Shown: positions 54,333 to 64,000, counted from the stretch's first letter. The stretch: 64,000 bases of DNA from Colwellia psychrerythraea 34H (GCF_000012325.1 NC_003910.7:620001-684000); one strand, 5' to 3'. Notes: generated from the letters alone by a model not told the origin. Program-made: numbers and translations.

Positions 54333-55085
54333 ATGTCTCTCTTATTAAGTGAACCAACAATGAACAATTTAGTTTTAACAGAAGAACATCAAGGCGTTTT
54401 GACTATAACGCTAAACCGATCAATGAAAAAAAATGCGATTAATGCTGCCATGTATAAATCTTTGTGTGAGCATTTAACCTATGCCAATGAATCAGCACAT
54501 ATACATTGTCTGCTCATTCAAGGAGATGAAAATTGTTTTACTGCTGGTAATGATTTTGCAGAATCAGGCAATGAAGAAGAGCTTTCTGCGTTTGTATTTA
54601 TAGAGCAATTGGCAACATTCTCTAAACCTATTGTTGCTGCGGTTGCTGGGCCAGCCGTTGGCATTGGCACTACATTATTGTTGCAATGCGATATGATTAT
54701 TGCGGCTAATAATAGTAAGTTTATCCTACCTTTTGCACACCTAGGCATTTGTTTGGAAGCCGGAGCAAGTTTATTGCTGCCACTAAAAGTTGGTCTAAAT
54801 AGAGCATTCGAGTTGGCTGTATTAGGGGCACCTTTCACCGCAGAACAAGCCTATCAATACGGCATAGTTAATCAGGTTTGCCAACCTAATGAGGTGATAG
54901 CAAAGGCACTGAATGTTGCACAAACCATTGCCAAATTACCAGCAGACTCAGTACAAACAAGCAGACGATTAATGCGCCAATCGACAGATAAATTGATGTT
55001 AGATGTTATCAATAGTGAAAAAAGTGAAGTGACACGATTGTTGAAAACTGAATATTGTCAGTCAATGTTAACTAAATTTTCTTAA
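54333..55085 (+). CDS. Enoyl-CoA hydratase/isomerase family protein
   Basis: A 250-residue crotonase-fold protein: LNRSMKKNAINAAMYKSL, FTAGNDFAE (one part of the oxyanion hole), AVAGPAVGIGTTLLLQCDMIIAANN, and FAHLGICLEAGASLLLP, which lacks one of the two usual glutamates of true hydratases, so isomerase or hydrolase activity is equally possible. The start at 54333 gives a short leader; ATG 54360 is a good alternative. It lies past a palindrome from the sulfatase cluster and may belong to it or not. Confidence 0.83.
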   Translation: MSLLLSEPTMNNLVLTEEHQGVLTITLNRSMKKNAINAAMYKSLCEHLTYANESAHIHCLLIQGDENCFTAGNDFAESGNEEELSAFVFIEQLATFSKPIVAAVAGPAVGIGTTLLLQCDMIIAANNSKFILPFAHLGICLEAGASLLLPLKVGLNRAFELAVLGAPFTAEQAYQYGIVNQVCQPNEVIAKALNVAQTIAKLPADSVQTSRRLMRQSTDKLMLDVINSEKSEVTRLLKTEYCQSMLTKFS

Positions 55086-55138
55086 TCAGTCAGATATTAA
55101 GAGAATTTATCAAGTGTGAAAAATAGTAAATTAATTAA

Positions 55139-55174
55139 GTAGTGGTGTTTAACTCAAGGTCTAAAGGCCACTAC
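55139..55174. terminator. Weak stem between convergent hydratase and GGDEF/EAL genes
   Basis: GTAGTGG (55139-55145) pairs with CCACTAC (55168-55174). T-rich bases follow at some distance on the plus side. It is the only terminator-like structure in the 100-base convergent gap. Confidence 0.4.
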
Positions 55175-55187
55175 AGCTTTATGCCTT

Positions 55188-57542
55188 TTAGTCTAGCGCC
55201 GCAGCAAAGTTAACTGACATGGAGCTTACTAATTCCTCGAACTCTGCAATAGGCACAGGACGGCTAAACAAATAACCTTGATATTGACTACAGCCATTAT
55301 TAAATAAAAATTGACGCTGCTCCTGGGTTTCAACACCTTCTGCAATGACGTCATATTTTAGACTGTTAGATAAGTTGATAATGGTTTGTACGATTGCGGC
55401 ATCATCGGGATCTGTGGTGATATCACGTACAAATGATTGATCTATTTTTAACTGCTTCAGTGGTAATCGTTTCAAACACGAAAGAGAAGAGTATCCAGTA
55501 CCGAAATCATCCATCGAGAAGTCAATACCGAGTTGATTTAACTGGTGCATTTTCTCAATGATAATATCTACATTATCTAGCACCATGCTTTCGGTTAATT
55601 CCAGTTTTAAACCGTGGGGATTTATATTATTTGAAAGGATGATTTCTTGCACAATTTCAACAAAATTTTCTTGTTGAAATTGTAAGGCACTCACATTAAC
55701 GGATATTTGCCAGTTTTCTCGGTTGGGGATGTTTTCCCACACTTTAAGTTGATGACAAGCTGACTCTAATACCCAACGTCCTATGGGTATGATTAAACCG
55801 CTTTCTTCCGCCATAGGAATAAAATCAAGTGGCGAAACCATTCCTCGTATCGGATGAAACCATCGTAATAAGACTTCGGCACCTTGAATGCCCTTAGTTT
55901 CATCTATTTGTATTTGGTAAAATAATTCAAGCTCACCATTATCAATTGCTTGGTGCAGTTCAGCTAACATAGCCGCATTTTCTTCTAACGCAATCTGCAT
56001 AGCTGGATCAAAGAAACGAATAGCATTTCTGCCCGCCGCTTTTGCTTGGTACATTGCAACGTCAGCTTGTTTTAGAATTTCATCGGGGCTGGTTAAGTTT
56101 GATTTGAATAAACTGATGCCAATACTTGGCGTGCAGTGAAAAATCATTTCGTTGTTAGCATCTACATTTTCTTTGATAGATAATTTGTAAGGTTGGCAAA
56201 TGGAGAGACGTATTTTTTCAGCGACTTTTTCGGCAACATGACCAGCAGTTGCTTCATCTTCACCAAGATTAGAAATTAAGGCAACAAACTCATCACCCCC
56301 TAATCGAGCGACAATATCTTCATCTCGAACACTGTCTTGTATTCTGGCGGCAACCGCTATTAATAATTGATCACCCATATTGTGCCCTTGGGTGTCGTTA
56401 AGGGTTTTAAAGTGATCAAGGTCGATGAAAAAAAGTGCGTTGAATCGTTCGTCACGAGCACTAGTGGTCACTAGAAGTTGCAATCTGTCTTGCAACATCC
56501 TGCGATTAGGTAATTGTGTTAATGAGTCATAAAAGGCGAGTCGTTGAATTTGATCTTCATGATTTTTGCGTTCAGTGATGTCTCTGCTAACGCTCATTAA
56601 ACCATAACGAGTGCCATCAAAACCATCAAAAGTTTTCTTAATGGTTTCATGTAATACTTTGCTACCGTCAGGGTAAACTACCCATTCATCTTGACTGTAC
56701 ACTTTACCACTGGCAATAATTTCTTGCTCATCAAGCCCTGCGATATCAGAAGGTTTAAAATTCCCCTTTAGCTCTTGATCCATTTTTCCTTTCAGTTCTT
56801 GCTCTGTCAGGCCAACGAATTGTTCAAAAGCATGATTGCAGCCAAGATAGCGTCCTTGCACATCTTTAAAAGATATTAAATCAGGTAATGAGCCAATCAA
56901 ACCTCTCATCAAGCTTTGCTCTCTGTTTAACAATTTTTGGCTTTCAGTTAAGTCATATTCAGATTTTCTGCGATCACGTTGACGCCTTAGTATCAAACCC
57001 ACTAGCATGGTACATACAGGGAAAACGACGATTACTGGCTGTATAACTGCGCCTATAACTTTGTAACGTAAATGTTCGGGCATTAGTAACATACAACCCA
57101 ACACCGTGATTTGAATCAGCATGCCAAAAGAATATAGCTTGAACCAATCAAGCTTCAGGTTTTTTCGTTTTAATATAATGGCAAATAAACAACCAATACT
57201 GCCAGGGATGATGACACATAATGAGCCGACTAGAATTCCTGCCCCGCCTATATGAAGCCTTAAGCTAACCATCATAGCTCCGGCAATTAGGGTTGGTACC
57301 AGGCCAAAAAACAAACCACAAAGACTGATCAGCACCCATCGCGTGTCAAAGAACATGCCAGGGGCCATTTCCCATGAAGTGTTCATCACTGCAAGGCCGA
57401 GCATACCGACCAATAATCCAGAGATTAGGTCGCGTAGCTTTTTATTCTTGATTGATTCAAGCTTCAGCGCATCATAAATGACGCCTAAAGAAATTAGGAG
57501 TGCTGCATTGTAGAGTAGGGCAATAAAACTGCTAGTATCCAT
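55188..57542 (-). CDS. Membrane GGDEF/EAL c-di-GMP enzyme with PAS and 5TMR-LYT domains
   Basis: From ATG 57542 the protein has 784 residues; the track-type TTG 12 bases earlier is less likely. It has an N-terminal multi-pass domain of the 5TMR-LYT type (about 1-195, GLLVGMLGLAVM, RWVLISLCGLFFGLVPTLIAG), a PAS domain (about 205-320), a GGDEF domain with an intact ARLGGDEFVAL loop and an EAL-class domain with EVLLRW, ELTESMVLDN, DDFGTGYSSLSCLKRLP and EGVETQEQ all present. Both synthesis and hydrolysis of c-di-GMP are possible. The PAS ligand is unknown. Confidence 0.9.
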   Translation of the reverse strand: MDTSSFIALLYNAALLISLGVIYDALKLESIKNKKLRDLISGLLVGMLGLAVMNTSWEMAPGMFFDTRWVLISLCGLFFGLVPTLIAGAMMVSLRLHIGGAGILVGSLCVIIPGSIGCLFAIILKRKNLKLDWFKLYSFGMLIQITVLGCMLLMPEHLRYKVIGAVIQPVIVVFPVCTMLVGLILRRQRDRRKSEYDLTESQKLLNREQSLMRGLIGSLPDLISFKDVQGRYLGCNHAFEQFVGLTEQELKGKMDQELKGNFKPSDIAGLDEQEIIASGKVYSQDEWVVYPDGSKVLHETIKKTFDGFDGTRYGLMSVSRDITERKNHEDQIQRLAFYDSLTQLPNRRMLQDRLQLLVTTSARDERFNALFFIDLDHFKTLNDTQGHNMGDQLLIAVAARIQDSVRDEDIVARLGGDEFVALISNLGEDEATAGHVAEKVAEKIRLSICQPYKLSIKENVDANNEMIFHCTPSIGISLFKSNLTSPDEILKQADVAMYQAKAAGRNAIRFFDPAMQIALEENAAMLAELHQAIDNGELELFYQIQIDETKGIQGAEVLLRWFHPIRGMVSPLDFIPMAEESGLIIPIGRWVLESACHQLKVWENIPNRENWQISVNVSALQFQQENFVEIVQEIILSNNINPHGLKLELTESMVLDNVDIIIEKMHQLNQLGIDFSMDDFGTGYSSLSCLKRLPLKQLKIDQSFVRDITTDPDDAAIVQTIINLSNSLKYDVIAEGVETQEQRQFLFNNGCSQYQGYLFSRPVPIAEFEELVSSMSVNFAAALD

Positions 57543-57700
57543 ATACGAGAACAAATGCCTTCGAAAGTTAGTAAGTATTTTATCAGCAAAGCGACAATAA
57601 CTGTATATGAGTTCTGATGCTAGGTGATTTTACATAGAGACTATTATATTTTAATTAACTAAATATTACCTTGTTTACAATCGCATATAACGGTGTCTAT

Positions 57701-59344
57701 TTAGAACATATCTTCTTCGTATATAACAAGATCAGAAAATTCTTTAGTCGTAAGTGCATCGTATTTTTTTTCGATAATATTTCTTTTAATTTTCATGCTG
57801 GGCGTCAGTAAATGATTTTCTACACTCCAAGCTTCGTCGCAGACAAGTAAATAGTCAATTTTTTGATGGCTTTCTAGTTCGGCATTAACGTTGCTTAATG
57901 TGTTTTTTAAACGATTGACGAGCTCAATATCACGTTTATTTTTCATGGCAGTTAATACAATTAATGCGACAGGTTGTTTCATACCAGAGCCTATCAAGCA
58001 GACTTGCTCAATATCGAGGTTAGTACAGAGTAAACTTTCAATGGGAACCGGCGCGACGTATTTTCCTTTACTGGTTTTAAATTTGTCTTTGATACGACCA
58101 ATAATAGTATATTCCCCTTGCCCATTTACCACTGCACAATCGCCCGTGTGGAACCAACCATTAGAAAATGACGCTTCGGTGGCTTGAGGGGCTAAATAAT
58201 ATTCAGTGAAGACTGCATCGCCACGAATGAGGATTTCACCTTCTGCGGACAACGTCATTTCTACACAAGGTAAAGGTTTACCAATGGTACCTAAACCTCG
58301 TTTAGTGAAGGGATAGTTTAGGCAAGAAGCACCAGATGTTTCGGTCATTCCCCAACCCTCGCTAATAGGCATGTTTAATTTTTCATACCAGTGGAGTAAA
58401 GACAGGGCGATTGGCGCCGTACCTGAGACAAACCACTGTGCATTATTTAGTCCTAATGCATTGCGGATTTTTTTGGCGAATAAGTGCTTTAATAAAGGAA
58501 TATTTAATAATACTGCTATTGTATTTTGTGATATTTTATTCAGGACATTGCCTTGGAAAATGGTCCATAAGCGTGGTACGGAGATAAACCCTGTTGGTTG
58601 TGCGTATTGCAAATCATCTATAAAAGTATCGAGTGATTCGACAAAAAACACTTCAAATCCAGCATAAAGAGCTACATATCCATTACTGCGCTCTACTATG
58701 TGCGCTAATGGCAAATAAGATATTGAGCGAAAATTGTTAGAGAGCTTAAAAAGTTCAACGAGGTTTTGGGCGACGGATGCCATGTTTTTGTAGCTTAATA
58801 CTACGCCTTTGGGGCGACCGGTCGAACCTGAGGTATAAACAATGGTCGCTATTTCATTAATAGTGTTTTGGTGAACATTCAGTAAAGGTTCAAACTCGGT
58901 TAACCAGTCGGAGAATTGTACTGTTGTGGCTGGCGTAGGATAGGGAAAAGCGATACTTAATAGATCATCGTTAATAGCACTCTGTACTTCTTCTGGATTA
59001 TCTAATTTGCCGATAAAAATAGCGCTTAAGTCAGCATGCTTAATAATGTGGCTGATGTTTGTTTGTTCTGCAGTCGGATAAATTGGCACGCTGATCATGC
59101 CTGCCATCATGATGGCTAAGTCAGTAATAACCCATTGAGCACAGTTTTTAGAAAGAATACCGATCTTAGCACCACTCTCAAAACCTTGACTTTTCAGGGC
59201 TGCAGCAATGCAACGAGCTTGATGATCAACATCAGCCCAACTGAATTCTTGCCATTGTCGATTGACTGGTTGGTGAAGAAAAATTTTATTAGGATGACGG
59301 CTGATATTATTTTTCAGATTCTGTAAAGGGGTTAAATATTCCAT
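57701..59344 (-). CDS. Long-chain acyl-CoA synthetase-like (AMP-forming)
   Basis: A 547-residue adenylate-forming enzyme of the long-chain/FadD15-like group: P-loop TIVYTSGSTGRPKGVVLSYKN, SYLPLAHIVERSNGY, EGWGMTETSGASCLNYPF, and IIGRIKDKFKTSKGKYVAP with the hinge and C-terminal lysine region. It lacks membrane segments. It is a single gene, separated from the sulfatase cluster ligase by the GGDEF/EAL gene, and only generally similar to it. Confidence 0.9.
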   Translation of the reverse strand: MEYLTPLQNLKNNISRHPNKIFLHQPVNRQWQEFSWADVDHQARCIAAALKSQGFESGAKIGILSKNCAQWVITDLAIMMAGMISVPIYPTAEQTNISHIIKHADLSAIFIGKLDNPEEVQSAINDDLLSIAFPYPTPATTVQFSDWLTEFEPLLNVHQNTINEIATIVYTSGSTGRPKGVVLSYKNMASVAQNLVELFKLSNNFRSISYLPLAHIVERSNGYVALYAGFEVFFVESLDTFIDDLQYAQPTGFISVPRLWTIFQGNVLNKISQNTIAVLLNIPLLKHLFAKKIRNALGLNNAQWFVSGTAPIALSLLHWYEKLNMPISEGWGMTETSGASCLNYPFTKRGLGTIGKPLPCVEMTLSAEGEILIRGDAVFTEYYLAPQATEASFSNGWFHTGDCAVVNGQGEYTIIGRIKDKFKTSKGKYVAPVPIESLLCTNLDIEQVCLIGSGMKQPVALIVLTAMKNKRDIELVNRLKNTLSNVNAELESHQKIDYLLVCDEAWSVENHLLTPSMKIKRNIIEKKYDALTTKEFSDLVIYEEDMF

Positions 59345-59571
59345 GTAGTACGTTCCTTTTATTGATATCGAAGAGTATAGTTTTTATCTCTCACTAATCA
59401 ATAACACATGAAAACTATGCGAGGTAACCGTTGGATGCTCAAGCAGATGTTGATGGTTTTTATTAATTTAAATTACAATGGCTTAAGTGAGGCAAGGGGG
59501 GCAGCACGCTTGCCAACAAGTTAATTTAAACTTATCATCGATACAAATAACCTCTGAAGTTTATCTTGATT

Positions 59572-60174
59572 ATGAACATTTTTTTAATTAAAGAAGCTGA
59601 CCTTGTAGAGGCAGCTGAAATTATTAGTGCTTCCTTTAAAAACTACGAAGTAATGCGTTATCTATTCAATGATTCTGGCAATGACCATGAAGCACACATT
59701 ACTGAATTTTTCTTAGCATTCTATCAATTCGGTTTAGCCAATAATTGGCCCTGTTATGGCGTGAGAGTTAATGAACAATGGGTAGCTGTTGCTCTTGGCT
59801 GCAACTCCAGTGAACAAGAGATAATTAAAGGCAGCGATGACGCCTTAACTGAATTTTACAAAAAAATAAGCCCTCAAGCTTGCTGTCGCATTGAACAATA
59901 CGATCAGCAGGCTGATGCTGCACACCCCAGTAAGGCACACTTCTTCATCGACTCCATTGGCACCCACCCCGATCATCAAGGTAAGGGCTATGCAAAAGCC
60001 CTAATCCTTAAGTTCCAAGAGCTATCAAAGTCAGATGTACATTCAACAGGTGTTGGTCTCAATACCGAGTCTGATAACAATATTAACTTTTATCAGCACT
60101 TAGGTTACCAAGTAAAAGCGCAACAAAAGATAGGAAGCCTTACCAGCTGGAGCCTATTTCGAACTGATGATTAG
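59572..60174 (+). CDS. GNAT-family N-acetyltransferase
   Basis: A 200-residue protein with the GNAT core: LVEAAEIISASFKNY, then FFIDSIGTHPDHQGKGYAKALILKF with the acetyl-CoA-binding Q-x-x-G-x-A loop, and VGLNTESDNNINFYQHLGYQV. I chose ATG 59572 over the TTG at 59566. Substrate unknown. It is a lone gene, divergent from the acyl-CoA synthetase gene and convergent with the DUF938 gene. Confidence 0.85.
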   Translation: MNIFLIKEADLVEAAEIISASFKNYEVMRYLFNDSGNDHEAHITEFFLAFYQFGLANNWPCYGVRVNEQWVAVALGCNSSEQEIIKGSDDALTEFYKKISPQACCRIEQYDQQADAAHPSKAHFFIDSIGTHPDHQGKGYAKALILKFQELSKSDVHSTGVGLNTESDNNINFYQHLGYQVKAQQKIGSLTSWSLFRTDD

Positions 60175-60242
60175 AAAACTTACTGGCATCTATTATTTAT
60201 GTGAAGCTGTGTGATACTTTTAATCTATATGTAGATTGAATA

Positions 60243-60848
60243 CTATCTTTTTGAAAACACCAATAGCTGATTATTAGCGGGCATAACATGATCGTCTAGT
60301 AACGTAAGCCCCGCAGAAGTTGCTAATAACAAGATTGCTTCTATATCACGAATGCCGCTATCGATATCTCTGTCTTTTAACCATAGATCAAAATTAGCGT
60401 TACTTTCGCTGGTGTATTTTTCTTTATATTTAAAGGGGCCGTATATGCAAACGATGGCTTTGGCTGCTATGTTTTGCGCGATACCCTCAAAAAATTTCAC
60501 CACTAATGGCCAACTTATTATATGCAATGTATTGGCTGTATATAGCCCATCAACTTGCGGATTATTCTTAGGCATAGGCCACGCTTTATTCAGATCTATC
60601 CCGATAGGTTTTTGCACGTTAGATAAAGCTGTTTCATCTAGCCACAAATTAATACCTTGATGATTGATTGGTAAATCACTGGTTTGCCAAGTTAAGTGGG
60701 GTAGGTGCTGGCCAAAGAAAACGGCATGTTGTCCCGTTCCCGAGCCAATTTCTAAAATATGCTCATTTTCTGAAAATACTTCTGACAGTATGTTTAAAAT
60801 TGGCCGTTTATTATTTTCACATGCTTGAGAAAAGGGTTTATTCATCAT
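60243..60848 (-). CDS. DUF938 SAM-dependent methyltransferase-like protein
   Basis: A 201-residue Rossmann-fold protein: SQACENNKRPILNILSEVF, the SAM loop LEIGSGTGQHAVFFGQHLP, TSDLPINHQGINLW, and YGPFKYKEKYTSESNANFD with RDIEAI. These are the marks of the DUF938 family found in many proteobacteria; its substrate is unknown. It begins within the last bases of the upstream FemAB-like gene (4-base overlap), so the two are co-transcribed. Confidence 0.85.
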   Translation of the reverse strand: MMNKPFSQACENNKRPILNILSEVFSENEHILEIGSGTGQHAVFFGQHLPHLTWQTSDLPINHQGINLWLDETALSNVQKPIGIDLNKAWPMPKNNPQVDGLYTANTLHIISWPLVVKFFEGIAQNIAAKAIVCIYGPFKYKEKYTSESNANFDLWLKDRDIDSGIRDIEAILLLATSAGLTLLDDHVMPANNQLLVFSKR

Positions 60849-61984
60849 ATCTTTCTAAAGGGTAATACCTGCTGACATTGTTCTTGATACGTTAGCATAT
60901 GCTGCTGCTCTTGTTGACAAAAGTTTTTAATTGCCATTCTAAAAGGTACATGTTTTACCCAGTGGTAAGAGTAGGTTAATACTGGCTCGAATCCTCTTTG
61001 AATTTTGTGTTCACCTTGGGTGCCAGGATTAAAACTTTGCAATTTATTTTGAATGCAAAATTCGATACCGCGATAATAACAGAGTTCAAAGTGCAAATTA
61101 TTATAGTGCTTGGTGCAGCCCCAATACCGGCCATATAGCTGAGAATCATCATAAAAAAATAGCGCACAAGCAATATCTTCTTGTTCATGGCTAGCAATGA
61201 TTAATAAGATATTATCTGCCATGTCAGCGACTATTTGCTTAAAAAACTCATAACTTAAGTGTGGTTGATGACCTCGTTTCAAATACGTAAGTTGATAGGT
61301 TAAGTAAAAAAACTCGAGATCTTGTTGGCTGATTTCGTTATTTTTCAGCTGACGGATGTCAATCTCTTGCTCAATGATTGACAGTCTCTCCTTACGGGTA
61401 TTTTTTCTTTTACGCGAAGTGAAGGTATTTAAAAAATCATCGAAGGTTTCATAATCACGATTAAACCAATGAAATTGTACGGTATTACGCTGATAAACAT
61501 CTTCAGGTAAAGCTGTCCTAATTTCATTGCAATACAAAATATGCCAGCTATTAATGTTTTCTTGTTGGCAATGCTCAATTAACGGTTCAAATAATTCATT
61601 CACATGACCTTGTGAAGTAAGTAATTTATCACTACTAACGGGCGTAAAAGGGATGGTGGCGACTAATTTAGGGTAATAATCTATGTCATTACGTTTGAAA
61701 GCATCAGCCCAATCCCAATCAAACACATACTCACCCCAAGAGTGACTTTTCAAATACATCGGCATAACAGCCGTCACATCATTGTTATTGGTGGCGACTA
61801 AATGATGGGCTTGCCAGCCTTGTTTAGCACTTGCTGATTCGCTTTTTTCAAGGGCATTAAAAAAATTATAACGAAGAAAAGGGCAGGGTGAATTATTTAA
61901 ATTCTGCCAATCACTAGCACTTATTTTATCAATATTATCAATAAAACTTATTTTTATATCGGCATTCAATAGAGTCTTTCTCAC
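60845..61984 (-). CDS. FemAB-like/GNAT peptidogalycan-type protein (DUF482-like)
   Basis: A 379-residue cytoplasmic protein with a duplicated GNAT-like fold of the DUF482 type: SDWQNLNNSPCPFLRYNFFNALEKSES near the start, HWFNRDYETFDDFLNTFTSRKRKN, QLYGRYWGCTKHYNNLHFELCYYRGI, and FNPGTQGEHKIQRGF. Relatives are annotated as peptidogalycan biosynthesis proteins, without a proven function. Its stop overlaps the DUF938 ATG, and the pair may work together. Confidence 0.85.
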   Translation of the reverse strand: MRKTLLNADIKISFIDNIDKISASDWQNLNNSPCPFLRYNFFNALEKSESASAKQGWQAHHLVATNNNDVTAVMPMYLKSHSWGEYVFDWDWADAFKRNDIDYYPKLVATIPFTPVSSDKLLTSQGHVNELFEPLIEHCQQENINSWHILYCNEIRTALPEDVYQRNTVQFHWFNRDYETFDDFLNTFTSRKRKNTRKERLSIIEQEIDIRQLKNNEISQQDLEFFYLTYQLTYLKRGHQPHLSYEFFKQIVADMADNILLIIASHEQEDIACALFFYDDSQLYGRYWGCTKHYNNLHFELCYYRGIEFCIQNKLQSFNPGTQGEHKIQRGFEPVLTYSYHWVKHVPFRMAIKNFCQQEQQHMLTYQEQCQQVLPFRKI

Positions 61985-62124
61985 TAGCTAGTGGCTCAAT
62001 GTAGCTTCAAGGTTAACGCTAACAAGAAATTTATTAAAGGATATCTTATCAATTATCGGTTTATGTCTTTGTTTAAAAGGCCAATATTTAAAGCAATAAA
62101 TCGGCTAACAATTGTATTAATTAG

Positions 62125-63426
62125 CTAATGAACAGGGAATGATAAGGTAAAGTTAGCACCACAAAGTTGTGTGCCGTTAGCGGCGCTAATACTCCCATGA
62201 TGCCAATCCATCACTTTACTACAAATCGCTAAGCCTAAGCCAAAGTGCCCTTGTTCTCGCGTTCTATCGGCATCAAGTTTTACGAAAGGATTGAAAATAA
62301 TCTCCAACTTATCTTCACTAATGCCTTTACCATCATCGGCTACAGTAATGGAAATGGCGTTGTTACTACTTTCTAATAAGATGACTATATTGCTGTCAGC
62401 ATAGCCAATAGCATTACTGATTAAGTTGACTATGGCGCGATAACACCAGTGATAATCTAGCCCATAGCTAAGTGCTTTCTCTGGGGAAATGGTGCTAATC
62501 TCGATGCCTTTTTGTGTGGCAAGTACTTGGCAATCAGTGATTGCGGAGGCAATTAACGCTTGGATATCGGTTTGTTGTTTTTTTAAATTTAATGCTTGTC
62601 GCTCCATTGAAGCATAATCGAGAAACAGCGAAGTCATCTCTTCCATTCGGGTTAATTCATTATCCATACGGGTTAAATAGCTATTTTTTTTATCCATTGA
62701 TTTGCTATCAAGTGCTGCTTCAATACCAAAACGTAAACAGGACATTGGTGTGCGAATGTCATGGGATAAACTGCGAGCAAGAATCTTATTATCGGCTACC
62801 AGGTTTTCTATTTTCCCCGCCATAGTATTAAAGCTTTTTTCTAACATTTTAATATAGGAGAACCGGCTTTTAGCTATACGTGCATCAAGTTGTCCTGAGC
62901 CAATTTTAGCTGCGGCATTGTTTAGTAGGTATAAGCGTCTTGTTAAGGGGATCAACCATAAAATTAATATGCCGCAAATGCTTACATAGAGTATTAAGGT
63001 TAGAACAAAATTGAAATTGTCATCGTCGACGGTTTCAATGGGTAGCTCAAAGCGTAATAGATAGTCAGGGTGATTGGCGATGTTTTTTACTAAATACTGG
63101 TTGTGACTCGAAGCAAGTAGTAACCCGCCTTGCTGGTTTAACTCTGCAACTAATGAGCTAGGTAAGGCTATGTTTTTACTTGAGGCCAGACTGGCTTTTA
63201 ATTGATAATGCTGCTGAAACAGGTTAACTTTTTCGCTTAATTGCGAATGGCTAAGCGAGCTAAGTTCACTTGATAAACCGTCGAGCAGTTGACGGTATAC
63301 AATAGTGCCTTGTGTTTCAGTTACTTTATTTTCAGTTGAGTATTCTACTAGTTCATCTAATCCCCAGCCGATAAAAAATAGCGAACCTAAGACGGTAAAA
63401 ATGATACTAATATAGAGACTACGCAT
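62125..63426 (-). CDS. Sensor histidine kinase, RstB-like
   Basis: A 433-residue kinase, the same length as E. coli RstB: membrane segment (about 5-25), a periplasmic domain (about 28-135), second membrane segment (about 140-162), HAMP, His222 in LARSLSHDIRTPMSCLRFG, N box NLISNAIGYADSN, and ATP lid PFVKLDADRTREQGHFGLGLAICS, closely like RstB. It is paired with an RstA-like regulator two bases away. The ligand is unknown. Confidence 0.88.
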   Translation of the reverse strand: MRSLYISIIFTVLGSLFFIGWGLDELVEYSTENKVTETQGTIVYRQLLDGLSSELSSLSHSQLSEKVNLFQQHYQLKASLASSKNIALPSSLVAELNQQGGLLLASSHNQYLVKNIANHPDYLLRFELPIETVDDDNFNFVLTLILYVSICGILILWLIPLTRRLYLLNNAAAKIGSGQLDARIAKSRFSYIKMLEKSFNTMAGKIENLVADNKILARSLSHDIRTPMSCLRFGIEAALDSKSMDKKNSYLTRMDNELTRMEEMTSLFLDYASMERQALNLKKQQTDIQALIASAITDCQVLATQKGIEISTISPEKALSYGLDYHWCYRAIVNLISNAIGYADSNIVILLESSNNAISITVADDGKGISEDKLEIIFNPFVKLDADRTREQGHFGLGLAICSKVMDWHHGSISAANGTQLCGANFTLSFPVH

Positions 63427-63428
63427 GG

Positions 63429-64000
63429 TTATTCTTCAATATCGCACGCTGGCTTATCTTGAGAATTATCTTGCCAAGCATCACTAACAAATAAATAGCC
63501 TTTACCCCAAATCGTCTTAAATTTTTGTGGCTTTTGTGGATCGTCATTAAAGAGCTTACGTAAGGTGGATAACATCACATCAAAACGTCTATCTTGGCCA
63601 TCATATTCACGCTTTTTAAGGGCTTTAAAAACAGAGTCTCTATCAACAACATTACCCGCATGCTGTGCCAGGTAAGTGAGAAAAGCAAATAGACTGGTGG
63701 ATAACTCCACCTCTTTTCCCTGATAAAGCACACGCTTTGCTTCTTGATTAATGGTCAGTTCGCCAAAAATTAGTGGGGCATTGAGATCTGGTTCTACTTT
63801 ATCATTATGGCTTAACTGACGATTTATTCTTGCTAATAAGGCGCGGGGACGAACCGGTTTTATCACATAATCATCAGCGCCAGCTTCTAAACCTATTACT
63901 TCATCAAATTCATCGGCGCGGGCGGTCAACATAATAATCGGCACTTGTTTACTTTGTTCATGCTGGCGGATAAGGCGACATACTTCTATACCATTTAATC
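63429..64000 (-). CDS. OmpR-family response regulator, RstA-like (start outside the window)
   Basis: The frame is open to the window end: LNGIEVCRLIRQHEQSKQ lies before the GTG-like first in-window start, so the gene extends upstream and the phosphorylation aspartate is not seen. The visible part has the receiver end VPIIMLTARADEFDEVIGLEAGADDYVIKPVRP and a winged-helix output domain (VELSTSLFAFLTYLAQ, REYDGQDRRFDVMLSTLRKLF, TIWGKGYLF). It precedes the RstB-like kinase by two bases. Confidence 0.9.
   Translation of the reverse strand, partial: LNGIEVCRLIRQHEQSKQVPIIMLTARADEFDEVIGLEAGADDYVIKPVRPRALLARINRQLSHNDKVEPDLNAPLIFGELTINQEAKRVLYQGKEVELSTSLFAFLTYLAQHAGNVVDRDSVFKALKKREYDGQDRRFDVMLSTLRKLFNDDPQKPQKFKTIWGKGYLFVSDAWQDNSQDKPACDIEE

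Overview
The window reads as chromosomal DNA of a marine gammaproteobacterium of the order Alteromonadales, most like Colwellia. This rests on an E. coli-like ribosomal protein alpha operon, AT-rich intergenic DNA, a complete arginine succinyltransferase (ast) pathway, a GlyGly-CTERM protein, Spondin_N proteins and many small TATACC-ended palindromic repeats. No tRNA, rRNA, CRISPR array, transposase or prophage gene was recognised.

Layout. Positions 1-4276 hold the end of the ribosomal supercluster (secY fragment, rpmJ, S4-binding leader, rpsM, rpsK, rpsD, rpoA, rplQ, terminator). Positions 4421-9491 hold a PrkB-like kinase, a TPR/GGDEF protein, speD with an OsmC-family gene, and a DUF3802-like gene. 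Positions 9578-17302 hold the ast arginine-catabolic operon (astC, astA, astD, astE), an HDOD protein and pabA. Positions 17472-21296 hold a porin with two perfect FNR boxes upstream, a glutaredoxin-like gene, and glnK-amtB behind an NtrC/sigma-54 promoter. Positions 21366-28301 hold a rhombosortase-type secreted cyclophilin, a small beta-barrel protein, a triheme cytochrome, feoAB behind an FNR box and a Fur-like site, and pfkA. Positions 28387-34607 hold a two-component system downstream of two Spondin_N proteins, a repeat-bearing lipoprotein and an APH-fold kinase.

Positions 34948-39163 hold a valine (isobutyryl-CoA) module and a divergent AraC regulator. Positions 39322-54169 form the most unusual region: a sulfatase, an acyl-CoA ligase, an AraC regulator, two paired MaoC hydratase subunits, an SDR, an LCAD-like acyl-CoA dehydrogenase, a TonB-dependent receptor, an AMACR-like racemase/CoA transferase, an SCP2-type thiolase, a GMC oxidoreductase and a third MaoC protein. 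Together they look like a system for importing a sulfate ester, removing the sulfate and shortening a (probably branched) side chain by CoA-dependent beta-oxidation. A 39-bp element, identical at 35 positions, lies upstream of both arms of the cluster (42609-42647 and 43773-43811). It has the same orientation and nearly the same distance relative to each start codon, which points to one regulon around the AraC gene between them.

Positions 54333-64000 hold an enoyl-CoA hydratase, a GGDEF/EAL protein, a long-chain acyl-CoA ligase, a GNAT protein, a DUF938 methyltransferase, a FemAB-like protein and an RstAB-like two-component system cut by the window end.

Repeats. Two inverted copies of a MITE-like element (265 and 313 bp, differing by one 48-bp block) flank astC and pfkA. 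A different 159-bp element lies inside the sulfatase cluster. Short TATACCCAAA palindromes occur at 17388 and 54255. All functional statements are from reading the sequence; no database search was run.
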